Shown: in pieces, positions 22,785 to 33,884 of the stretch
How positions within the stretch are numbered: the stretch's first letter is position 1
Layout of the letters: every line of letters begins with the position of its first letter
NCBI GenBank assembly: GCA_963555705.1
Contig: OY743174.1
Span: forward strand, 61,402,234 to 61,466,233
Reading direction: 5' to 3'
DNA length: 64,000 nt
From: Ligustrum vulgare
Lineage: Eukaryota > Streptophyta > Magnoliopsida > Lamiales > Oleaceae
Made by a program: the position numbers and the translations under genes
Notes under the pieces: generated by a model
Seen by the model: the letters and a program-made list of their open reading frames with translations, nothing else
Database searches by the model: none
What the model was told of the DNA's origin: nothing

Positions 22785-23885
22785 CTTTCACACCTTAAAG
22801 TCAATTATATAGTTTGACAACAGTAAAATAAATAAATAAACAAACTAAAAAAAAAAAGAATTTATTTTCCTTTTTATCTGGTTTGACAACAACAAAAAAA
22901 AATAGAATTGTTTTTTTATTATACTCCTATAATTTTACTTAGTCACGAGATAAAAATATTTTAGCAAACTGAAAAAAAATAGACAAATTTTTTTTATATT
23001 ATTATTCTCATATGATTTTACTTAGTCACGAGATAGAAATATTTTAGTAAAAGGGTACTTTGAGTTGAGATTAATTTATATTTCACGCTTTAAATTAATT
23101 TATATTTGACCCTAATAAAACGACTAAAAATCAAATTTCGTGCGACGAACGATCCAACACTAGTTTTCCTTAGAAGAGTAGGGTGTTATTTCTTTGAGTA
23201 CAAAAAAGGTACATTCATGTTGCTATGATACTATTTTCTCTTTTTCTCGGTTTTCGAATTTGAGAACAACACTAATTGTGCTCCTATTTAGTATAGCTTT
23301 TTTTTTTTTAATTTCCCTCGTATATTAGAAGAGCCTCTTCAAATATTACTATTCATTTTTTGTTGGTTGCTTTCACACCTTAAACTCAATTATATGGTTT
23401 GGCAACAGTAAAAAAAAAAAAAAAAACTAACTAAAAAAATAAAAGAATTTATTTTCCTTTTTATCTGGTTTGACAACAATAAAAAAAATAGAATTATTTT
23501 TTTATTATACTCTTATAATTTTGCTTAGTTACAAGATAGAAATATTTTAGCAAACGGGAAAAAAAATATAGATAGAATTTTTTTATATTATTATTCTCAT
23601 ATGATTTTGCTTAGTCACGAGATAGAAATATTTTAGAAAAATGGTACTTTGAGTTGAGATTAACTTATATTTTACGCTTTGAATTAACTTATATTTGACG
23701 CTAATAAAATGACTAAAAATCAAATTTCGTGCGACGAACGATCCAGCACTAGTTTTCCTTAGAAGAGTAGGGTGTTATTTCTTTGAGTACAAAAAAGGTA
23801 CATTCATGTTGCTATGATACTATTTTCTCTTTTTCTCGGTTTCCGAATTTGAGAACAACACTAATTGTGCTCCTATTTAGTATAG

Positions 23886-24130
23886 ATTATTTTTAATTTT
23901 AACCAAGGATTTTAAATAAATATCATAAATTTTCAACCGCACACTTCATTTACTTTTATTCAAATACAATAAAATCTGAATTTAATCTACACAAATTCAC
24001 AAAATAAAGGCTATATAACCAAGCTATGTGATTGCATAACTAAAGGTTAATTTAATTATACTCCACACTAGTTCTATTTAATGTTATTGGATATTTACTC
24101 ATTGTTTCATACTATTTAGATTTCTACCCA
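23886..24130. other. AT-rich spacer
   Basis: No feature is recognised between the Helitron-like array and the next element. Confidence 0.4.
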
Positions 24131-25657
24131 ACTAGTAATCGAACATGTGCAATGCATGGAAGATAAAATTGACAATTATTCATTAAATAAGTTGTAAAAA
24201 TACAATGACTGATACAAATTGTGCATTCATATATAATAAAAAATACCCAAAAAGTAAAACATAACATTACGACTTGCATATTTCTTTTAACACCTAATTG
24301 TTCATTCTCTAGTTTTCTTAGTCTGTTTAGGCGAAGTAAGATATGGACATGTGCTTATTTTATACTTTACAATTTTCATTTCATGACTGAAGTCGAGCTT
24401 AAGGTTATTTGATTTATAAAAGTTGAAATGTTTAAATTGTAAAATGAAATCAAAAGGCTAATAGACATTAATGGAATTAATTTATCAACTCCCCGAATAG
24501 CGTTATAAGAATTTGTACTAACTATCTTAATGCAATAATTGATATTTAAATTTATTAAACAAATATTTCATTACATTACAAAAAAAAAAAAAAAAAAAGT
24601 AAATACATTATGACAAAAATTTACCAAACATTTTAAAAAATAAAAATTGCTCAAACTTAAATTAAATGTTGTAATTTATTAAACATAAACATGACAAACT
24701 TATATGGAATCTTATATTTAAATGAATGTTACAAATAAATAATATTAAATACAAATTTTAATTAAATTTTATTGAATGAGTATTACGAATATAATTAACT
24801 TTATATACAAAAAAACTATCTATATATCTCAATTTATAAATGAGGGCTTAACCCACAAAAGATATAAGATTTTATCAATTATTCGTACAGAATTGATTTT
24901 TCAAATATAAATTTTTAATGTTCATTTTCTACATAGTCTTTAAAACTCATTTTTCACAATTACACATGCTATTTTTGTACATGTTAAATAAATGTGTTGA
25001 CCATATTCAATTTTTAAACATAATGATTTTATTAATACCTTCTATTTTATAAATTGAACAAATAAGTTTATCGGAACCTAAAGTTGTATAAAATTAAATG
25101 ATTTAATTGAATTTATTTTGAAAAATTGGAAATCTATTATTTCTTTCAATTTGATAAGAAAAAAATTCAAATTAATCATTTAGGTCAAATTAAATTTAGG
25201 TAAGAAATTATACGTATCATTTTATGACTTAAATAAAATAAATTAAAAAGATTAGATGTTGAGAAAAGTAGAAAGTATAAGTAAAACTTTTACCTTTAGT
25301 ATTTAAGACAGTTTTACGAATAATATGTTTGGAGTTTGTTATCATTTGTTAGTTTGTATTAAACTTATCGTTGAGATTTTAAATTTGACACCCGTATTGC
25401 ATATTTTTCGACTTCAAAATAACGCAATAATTATCAAAAGAATATAAAAATAATCTATAATTTATTTTTTATAGATATTTTCTTTTTCACAAATTTATAA
25501 ATCATTTATAACATGTATTAATTGAACTCTCCTAATTTACGTATTAAAATAAATTATTAAAATTAAGAAATTTACTAAAATGACAGATGAAGATGAGCGG
25601 GAAAATATGTATGTAAAATGGTGACGGTTATCCTCTTATTATTATTATTATTATAGA
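24131..25657 (-). mobile_element. Non-autonomous Helitron-like element (minus strand), 1527 bp
   Basis: Read on the minus strand it begins TCTATAATAATAATAATAAG (5' end at 25657, preceded by A) and ends in a GCATTGCACATG-type hairpin region followed by TTCGATTACTAGT at 24131, followed by T. This matches the TC...CTRRT ends and A/T insertion site of Helitrons. The interior is AT-rich with no helicase gene. A second degraded 3'-end-like word (GCAATACGGGTG, minus strand, near 25395) suggests an older Helitron piece inside. Confidence 0.5.
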
Positions 25658-26660
25658 TTGTACATTCTATCTCATCCATAATTGCTTTTTCTCCCTCCTA
25701 TCTAATTCAGTTTTCTCTCATCTCTTACTAAAAATATTTAACTATTTTTCTCTCACCTATCAATTCGAATAAATCCTTTCGTTTTTTAGATCGCGTTTAA
25801 TGAAGACTGCAATAAATGTAATGACGATTATAATACTTTTAATGATTATGATTATTACATTTTCATATCACATGTGTAATAAATATTACAATACATGTAA
25901 TGCAGATTACACTTCCTTTAAGATGAATGTAGTTTTAATGAAGATTACAACACTCGTAATAACTTATCTTTCATATAATAAGAATATATTACAATGATTT
26001 ATACCATATGAAATAGGTCACTTACAGGTTTCATCACATGAATGTGTCGTGTAATATCTGATGTCTCCTTGTCGATCTTACAATTTGTATAATGTAACAT
26101 CATTCCATGAAAATCATAATTTATGCCAACTGGGATATATAAATACCCTAAGTTACATGATGTGTAATGAACCCGATACTTGTAAAATACATGTTATTAC
26201 CACATCTGTAATACTTAGTAATTAGTTCAAATTTATGAATTAAGTTGTTATTACAGGCTCCATAATATTACATTGTTACTATACATGTTGTAGGCAATAG
26301 ATACGATGATATTATATCTAAAAGATTATATAACAACGTTTGATTAATTGTAAATCTCATAATTATATTAATATATTTAAAAGGTAACCACATTCCTAAA
26401 ATTAAGGTTACCATAACTAATTAAATTAATTATTAATTATATTTCTCTCTCCACATCCCTGAATTTAAGATTCTCAAAATTAATGACATTAATAAAAAAA
26501 TTACTCTCCCCTGAAATTCGATATTTTTCTAAAGGTAGAGAATAAAACTTTGTAATTTTACGATTAATTTTAAAATTACGTATTTTTTTAATTACCACTT
26601 ATTACATTTAGATTGTTGGATAAATTTCCCTTCCTTCAATGATCACTTAAGTCTTGTATA
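25658..26660. other. AT-rich DNA with many ATTACA/TGTAAT words
   Basis: No gene is recognised. From about 25800 to 26290 the words ATTAC(A) and TGTAAT recur at irregular short intervals on both strands. This may be a decayed tandem or palindromic repeat. Confidence 0.4.
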
Positions 26661-27233
26661 TCTATACCATATATAAAAGGAGAATAGTGGATTAGTGTGA
26701 ATGCAAAGTGTATTAGTGTGAACGTATTTATTGCCTTATATATATATATATATATATGGTTCGTATTATTTTTAATAAATTTTAATTTTAATAATTGTGC
26801 AAAGATTATATGATATAATAATTTCTTGATCTTCAATATTCTTCAATTTTCATATATTTGATGAGTTAAGATTAAACACATATTTATAGTTTATTATGAT
26901 TTTTGAACAAAAATAGAGAAAAAGTTAAATATGTAAGGCAAATGCAGAAATTATAATAAATATATTTATATCGTGAACAAGTATCAATATTTGTACTCAT
27001 AATATTACATCTAATATGATGCACAATTAAAAAACTATAGAATTTGCATTTATCATTTAATAAAATTTTCGATAATTTTGATTATTTATATTGTTTTAAA
27101 ATTTTAATAATTGTTGTGATAAAAAACTATTTTTCTATTTTTTGTATTTGTGTTGATTATATACAATCATTAAATTTTCTGAATGCTTATCTATATTGCA
27201 GATAACAATTTCAATTCATCGCAATGGTGAAAA
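26661..27233 (+). mobile_element. Helitron-like element, upstream copy (3' end decayed)
   Basis: It starts TCTATACCATATATAAAAGG after an A, like the next copy. It ends with ATTCATCGCAATGGTGAAA, a worn version of the 3' hairpin region of the next copy, directly abutting the next TC start. It is AT-rich and non-coding. Confidence 0.5.
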
Positions 27234-28423
27234 TCTATACAATATATAAAAGTAGGATAATTTGGCAAAATTTAATTCTTAAATTCTTTATATTTTAGTA
27301 TTATAGTAAAAACAATTAATGTGATGTTATTGTTATTTGTATATATTAACATTAATATTGAATGAGTTCAATCAATATTTTTAATTATCAGTATTAAAAT
27401 TATTATTTAATAATTGATTTTTAATTGATTGTTTTTTTAATATTATAAATCCTATGTGTGGATCAACAATTAAATTGTGTTTTAATTATTAATGGTCAAA
27501 TCATTTGTTATCTTTCATATTACAAATCAAATTTTCTAAAATATGTATTATATATTATTATTAAATATTTTAATAAATTAACCCTCTGTTCAGCAACTAT
27601 ATTTTGGTTTCGAGATAAAATATGTGGTTGAAAAATAGTTTTGAAAAAAATATGTGGTTAAAAAGTAGGTTGAAAAAATGTGCTGCTTATAAATAATATA
27701 TTGAAAAAGTTATTTAACAAATGTTAATATTGAAGAGTTAATGCTTTGATTTTTTTAGTTAATAATATTAATAGAATGAGTAATATTTTTTAATCATTTT
27801 TAATTTTAATAATTTTTAAAGATTATAGGATATAATTTTTGGTATAATTTTGTAATCTCCAACTTTACTCGATTGTCGTATCATTATAATCAAGAGATTT
27901 TCAAAATTATTATTTTGACTATTTATTTTTGCAAATAAAATTTTATTGGTCAAATTCAAATATTTTGACTATTTCTTTTTTAATTATTGTGATTGATGTT
28001 TATAAATGAAAATTAAAAAATGTGTTAAATACAAGAGGCAAATATAAAAGTTATGAGAAATATGCTAATACATTTCACACGCATCAATATTCGTGCATAT
28101 AATATTACATCAAATGTGATATACCATTAAAAACTACTAAATTTACATTTTCAATGAAGTTAATAATAATTCATTAAAATTATTGAAATCAATAATAATT
28201 TATTATTTAAATATATAAATTGACGTTTACTATACAAAGAATTTTTTAATAATTTGAATTACTTATGTTATTTTTTTAAATCCTAATAATAATTGTAATA
28301 GAGAATCATTTTTTATGCATTTATATGTGTTGATTATGTATAAACACTAAAATTTTACGAATATTTATTGAAATCGATATTGTGGATAATAATTTTCGTG
28401 CATCACACGGGTGAAATACTAGT
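27234..28423 (+). mobile_element. Non-autonomous Helitron, 1190 bp
   Basis: The 5' end is TCTATACAATATATAAAAG (preceded by A). The 3' end is CGTGCATCACACGGGTGAAA followed by TACTAGT and then T. The hairpin CGTG/CACG lies about 11 bp before CTAGT, the canonical Helitron 3' signal. There is no Rep/helicase ORF. It abuts another Helitron-like unit head to tail. Confidence 0.7.
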
Positions 28424-30064
28424 TTTGAGTAATTTCATGAATGATAAATTAAATTAATTTTATAATAATTGTCACTCAATAATAGTTATGCTAATAGTGA
28501 CTCGGTACAAAAGGACACAATTAAGCCTCAAGGTGTCGCAAAGCAATATTATTTAATATTTATTACACCAAGATAGCAGACTTGGGGTTAGAGATTAAAG
28601 ATTAAACGCATCTATACGATAAAACATAACACAACCTAGGGTTGTCTTCATTATGGAATTTAGTTTAAAAAAAAAAAAAAAAATTAATTCATTGATTGTC
28701 GTGAATTTTATAGATTTTAATAAAATTTCATAAAATCTCTCAGATTTTAATGAAATTTTATTTCACGAATTTTAATAGATTTCAGTAGATTTTGATATAA
28801 TTTGTTAAATGTGCCATCTTATGAAATTTAATAGATTTTAGAATTTCATCTACTTTTACCTCTTGTAAGGTAATTTATTTATTATTTTTTATTCTGAAAG
28901 TTGAACGTGAGCTTGAAACAGAAGTAAAAAAATTAACATGATTTCTTACTTGATCATAAAAAAAAAAAAAAAGAAACAAAAATATTCCAACAATGTTGTT
29001 AAAAGATAAACTATACATCATTGTCTAGTTTTGATTAAAAAATATCAAGCATTTCATTTAAAATAATAATCTTCCCTTCTCAATATTTATTTTTCTAAAT
29101 TTTCTTGTTGTTCTTGTTATTTTTTATTTATTTTTAATTGAAATTTAACTATCCAAAAATTAGCAAAATATAATTTCTCTCACTTTTCATTATCTAGTTT
29201 AGCAACATCTTTGTTCGATTACAGAAATATTTGTAGGTATAACATTAATTAATTTTTTTTTTTTTTTTTTTTTTTTTGGAGTTAGGTGAATTTTTTTGCC
29301 ATGAAAACTGTCAAAATACTCAAAGCTTGTTAAAAGGTGGGGGATTCAAACTTATTTTCTTGAATCGTATGAAAAAAGAAGTCAAGTTGATCCAAGACAT
29401 TCATTTTTTTTCTTCCTCTTGTCACTTTACAAGAATGATAATGAAACTTCTCAAAAAAATTATTATTATATGACACAACAAGACCCTAATTACAGCATGA
29501 AGTCAATTTGCAATAATATTAAAATACTTTTAATTTTTAATTTTTTTTTTTAAAAGTGTTAATAGTTTTTATTTTTATTTCTGTAGTCTTTAAAATATTT
29601 TAATTTGATTATAAAATTTATTATTATTTTAATAGTTTAAAAATTAATTTGGGTGTATGGTAGGGTGGATTGAGGGAGAAGGGCACTCATGAGTAACCTG
29701 GGGTTGTGGTGTACAAATCTTTATAATTACATAAGGATATATGGTATACCTATAGTGGTGTATTTATAAAAAAATATATTTTATTAGTGGTGGTAATATA
29801 ATGCGTTGTATTTAGCAAAATTTGTTGTAGTAATATATTTAGGAGTCGTGAAATTGGAAATTCGAGGGGTCATGGTTGGATTTGTTGAATAATTTTTCTT
29901 CATATTTATGGTTTCAAGTCCATCAAAATCTTTTCAATTCCATTCATATTAGGAATTCACTAAAATCCATAGATTTTTTAGGACACCGATTTTTTATGGA
30001 ATTAATTGAAATATATAATGAGGACTTCGATTTTGATAGATTTTATAAAATTCTAAATTGAGGA
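28424..30064. other. AT-rich intergenic DNA
   Basis: No gene is recognised. Long A and T runs occur (28664-28682, 29247-29278). Around 28690-28850 and 29840-30060 words such as GATTTTAATAGATTT recur, suggesting fragments of one repeat family. Confidence 0.45.
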
Positions 30065-30740
30065 TGATGAGAATCACAGGAGGCTCGACCTGGGAAAATT
30101 ATTCATGCGAGTCAAACAAAATTTAAGTACATTTTGAAGGACTCCCGAGATATCAAATAATAGTATTCGAGGCTAAAATAAGTGATTAAAGTCAAGAATC
30201 AAGTTGGAGTAAAATATCAGGAGTACTGGACTTTACCCCACGAGGCCGCGTGGTATAAGCGAGACGCGGTCGCGCATTGCTGTAGCGAATAGGCAGAGTG
30301 TAAAATCCCTGCAGGCAAACTGAAAGTCAAATTCGCGAGTTTTGTTTTAAATCTGATTTTCTTTATTTTTCAAATATCTAGTACTATAAATAGAACCCAA
30401 CACTCAAAACCCTAGAAAGTCTTAGTGCTATGAATATTGAAGCCTCCTTGGGAGCATTTTGAAGGTGAAACCCTTCTCCAATCTTGTTCCTCTTTGAGGT
30501 AATGTTCTCACTTCATTGAAATATATTTTATTCTTGTATTGTTGGAAGAAATCTATGAACTTGTTTATTTTTCTCCATTGGATTAAGGATTATTCTTTAG
30601 AATTTTGGTTAGAATAAACTTGGATTTAGGTTTATTTTACCATTTTAGCTTTATTGGGTTGATTTCAAATTATTGTGAGAATTTTTTGTCCAAACTCCAA
30701 AGGGGTTTGCATCAAAGGATATGTAGAATGTTATGAAATT
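30065..30740 (+). repeat. LTR-like segment with TATA box
   Basis: It starts TGATGAGAATC, similar to the starts of other LTRs here (TGATGTGAT at 20459 minus, TGATGAGAACC near 47802 minus). A plus-strand TATA box (CTATAAATAGAACCC, near 30383) is followed by a leader with AAAACCCTAG. GC-rich, partly self-complementary words (CACGAGGCCGCGTGG, GACGCGGTCGCGC) lie 110-145 bp upstream of the TATA box. The end and a target duplication were not found. Confidence 0.4.
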
Positions 30741-30748
30741 CTAAAATC

Positions 30749-30960
30749 TAGGCCTGAGCAAAATAATTAGAACCAACGGTTCGATTCCGATTTGATCCTG
30801 TTCAGTTCAGTTCTTTAAGAATTTTAAAGGGTTCTGGTTCTGAAAATCAAGAACCATTCGATTCCTATTCTAAGTTCAGAACCAGAACCGATAGAACAAA
30901 ACACGATTTTTTAATTTAAAAAAAAAAAAAAAATCTTAATTCATGTTATTCAGTCCATTA
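30749..30960. mobile_element. Fragment of a hAT-like repeat
   Basis: It begins TAGGCCTGAGCA and is rich in AGAACC/GGTTC words. A related GGTTC-rich piece lies at about 50215-50340. The second terminal repeat is missing, so only a fragment is supported. Confidence 0.3.
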
Positions 30961-31107
30961 GTCATTATCAATCGGGAAAAATACATATGTGAGGCTCTTT
31001 CAACTACATATTTCATAAGTCCAGATTAACTCTAATTCTTTCACTAATCAAGTAGTGCACGCGTGCGCTCGTACACACACACACACATGTAGTAAGTGAA
31101 ATGAGCG

Positions 31108-31390
31108 AGATGCCCCTGGGTATATCTCCCAGCAGTAAAGGGGAGGGCATGAAACTTGCTCAACGCTGTCGGGTGCAGGGTTTAAATCCTTAAAAAATGG
31201 ATTTGTACCCTGTGACAAGCGGGAGTCACCACCATTCGTGGAAATTACTAATGTCCTTCATCCTGGTTCTGGAAAACACAACTTGCGATTTACCTCTCGA
31301 ACCAATTGCTCAGGGCAGGGTCGGTTTGGACCTTCAAGGTGTGGGTTACACCACAATGAAATGTGCGAGATTATTATCCTTTAATCACAG
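31108..31390 (+). mobile_element. tRNA-derived SINE-like element
   Basis: A degenerate A box (CTCCCAGCAGTAAAGG, about 31127-31142) and a B box-like GGGTTTAAATCC (about 31178-31189) are spaced as in a Pol III promoter. They are followed by a body with GACAAGCGGGAGTCACC and GTGTGGGTTACACC. I associate such text with plant tRNA-derived SINE-like repeats. No poly-A tail or target duplication could be fixed. Confidence 0.45.
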
Positions 31391-32051
31391 GTTCAGTTAT
31401 AAGGACCTTTCCATATTAAAATGGACTACACATTTGAGTTGTCATAGTGATTTAGAATTCACCAATTACACAAACCGATCGACTGGATGAAATACGCTCT
31501 AGCAGTGGGATTTACAGGACATAGTCGAGAAGGAATACATGGTCACATAATATGTCTTTAGTGGAATTAAGCAAAACAGGAAGGTGCATCAACTATGATT
31601 TAATCTTCTGACTAAGCAGCATTAATCACTCTTCAGTAAGTCAGTCTTCTATGTATAATATGGCGTAATGTTTCAGGTCACAATCTGCGTTTGTGAATTC
31701 TAATCTGGAATATTCACCCACACAATGCATAGACAATCCTTCCACATTGTCTTCTATGATGCCTGGGTAGTAGCTACATCCATTTAGATTGCCTAATTTA
31801 ATCATGACATGTGGAGCATTGTTTCAGACTACAATATTACGATGTGGCCTAATGAGCTAGTTTCTTTCACGTAGATAGAATCCATTATGATTTGTGGTGA
31901 GATGTGACCTTATTATATTAACTGTATTGCACTCGGAGAAATGAGGCTATAATATATTCTGAAAGTGGATATTTTATTTTTCACAAGAACGGAATAATAT
32001 CTTTGTGGCCTTGCTATTGTGACTTGTTCCTTCAGTGATCTTATGTTATGA
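31391..32051. other. Unassigned DNA
   Basis: No gene is recognised. Phrases such as GGTCACA and GTGACC recur, as they do at 48000-49150. Confidence 0.35.
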
Positions 32052-32270
32052 GTGACTAACATTTACAATCAGTTATCTTCAGGGATGGGATACATACACT
32101 TTTGTGTGATGTTTGGATCACAGTGTGCATTGGCGATGGTTGACACAACTATGATTGAGTTTGGATTGGATCGTAAAAAGTTTGCAGTAACCTTGAGTTA
32201 TATATTGAACAATGACATACGACCCATTAACATTAAAAATGATAATAATGTGACCAGATCCAACCAATGA
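32052..32270 (+). pseudogene. Possible MULE transposase N-terminal fragment
   Basis: An open stretch after a splice-acceptor-like CAG near 32082 encodes a peptide containing FGLDRKKFAVTLSYILNNDI followed by RPINIKNDNNV. This resembles the N-terminal PB1-like domain of plant Mutator-like transposases, where an LSY word is followed about ten residues later by PxxIxNDxDV. No MULE catalytic domain follows, because the Athila insertion and an LTR come next. The assignment rests on this short motif only. Confidence 0.35.
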
Positions 32271-32292
32271 TTCCTAAAACGCCTAAACAAGT

Positions 32293-32417
32293 TGTTGGGA
32301 TTTTTTGGTCCCAATCAAATATCGGGGGAAATGATAATAAATATTGTGTCAGATTTTAAGCTTCGTAGGCCCTCGGCCCATGATCAAAGTATTGCCCAAT
32401 CTCCATAATTAGGCAAC
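32293..32417. repeat. Left part of an LTR-like sequence split by Athila
   Basis: It begins TGTTGGGATTTTTTGGTCCC. It probably continued into 46944-47802 before the Athila insertion, whose 4/5-matching target duplication (GCAAC/GTAAC) sits exactly between the two pieces. Confidence 0.4.
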
Positions 32418-33868
32418 TGTTCACCGATATCTTGCAATACGAAATATCCCCGCAAGTGAACGGGTCGTGAAGAGTAGTTAAAATGGACCTAAGAGTCCGG
32501 ATTATCGTTCCCACAAGGACCGTTTACTAAGTACCGAAATGTGTAAATTCTTATCCCTATTTGAACAAAGAAATGAATTTTTGATTGTTTGGAAACTAAT
32601 GTTTATAACTATGACTAACAGATTAAAACTTTGCACAAGATGGAGGTTTAGCACTTGCTGTTTGTTTTTAAGTATGATTGAAAGTGGTTAGGATTCACGA
32701 GTTCACCTAGCCAATTAAATCAATTCCTATTCTAGATTTTATTTTCTAAATATGTGATCGATCAAGTTCACTAAATTAAGTTGAGATTCCTCTCTCGAGT
32801 TTAAATCAACTCTACCTAGATAAGTCAACCATGTATCTCTACAGCGGGTCCGAATATTCCTTACCTAAATGCATTACATGCAAGAACTTAAACATGATCG
32901 CACTAATCACGAAAGTATATCTCTATCTCTCGTTCAATTAATGGATTTATTACCTAGATCTATGTTATTAACTCACCTCTCGGATTATGGAAATAACACA
33001 TAAAGTCATGAATAAGTGGCCAATTCATTCAAGCATTAAACGCAATAATAAACCAACACATGCATTACGACGTTAAAACAAGGAACATGGAATTAAAGTA
33101 ATATGACTAGGCTACATCGTGATTCCCAACGTTAGGATTAGTTACACATAATAACTGAATAATAAAAACAATCTGAATTAAAATTAAACATGCTGGAATT
33201 TATGAATTCAACAATAAGAAAAGAAGTCTTGCACCAAGATTTGATTTCCCGTGTTTAGCTCGTAAATTCCCGTGCTTTTTCGGTGCTTGATTCTCCTCGT
33301 CAATTCGATGTTGAATTGCCAAGAATTCTCCAATATTCTGATCTGCAAAACGTGCTCTCTCCTTGCCTCCTGTGCTCTGTCAAAACTTAGGTTAATTTTC
33401 CCGAGTCTTGCCTCTTAAAATCGCACACAAAAGCCCAATACAGGCCCAGTCGGACACCTACGCGATCGCGTGGGTTAGGTTCCAGCGATCGCGTGGGTAC
33501 ACCTTATTTCGCTCTGCATGAATTTGGTTGCCATGTCGCGATCGCTATCGTGGGAATGTCGCGATCGCGACTCAACGTTTTTCCTCGCGATTCTCCATCT
33601 TTCCCTCGGCTTTCAATTCAGTCCTCCGGTTTTATTTGCGAAATGTATCCCTCACTATTGATTTGATCAATTTGACCCTAGAATTTCTGTTTCTCTTCAA
33701 TTCTCCTTCTTTTGACCTTTATTTCCCGTAATTGCTTCCTTGTTCCTCTTTTTGACTAAAATTCTGAAATAACAATAATTAAATGCAATTTAGGTAGAAT
33801 AAATTCATAAATCAACACGATAAATTCTCATTTTGGCATATTCCCAAGTGTATAAAACACACCTATCA
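32418..33868 (-). repeat. 3' LTR of Athila
   Basis: 1451 bp, TGTTCACCG at the plus-side start and CACCTATCA at the end. It holds four GCGATCGC-type palindromes at about 33460-33570. It is collinear with 45493-46943. Confidence 0.93.
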
Positions 33869-33884
33869 AATACCCCCAAACTTG
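33869..33884 (-). other. Polypurine tract of Athila
   Basis: On the minus strand CAAGTTTGGGGGTA lies immediately before the 3' LTR start. Three further near-copies of CAAGTTTGGGGG occur inside the element (34933-34944, 35388-35398 partial, 38596-38607). Confidence 0.7.

Larger units (their letters stand above)
21308..23885 (+). repeat. Three tandem copies of a Helitron-like unit with shared flank
   Basis: Units begin near 21308, 22223 and 23318 with a TATA(T/C)TAGAAGAGCCTC start. Units 2 and 3 end CTAGT (23164 and 23753), preceded by a small hairpin TTCGTGCGACGAA, the form of a Helitron 3' terminus. After CTAGT the same roughly 130 bp flank follows both units, so the array grew by tandem duplication that included flanking DNA rather than by separate insertions. 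Unit 1 is cut short. Two hAT elements interrupt units 1 and 2. No Rep/helicase gene is present. Confidence 0.6.
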
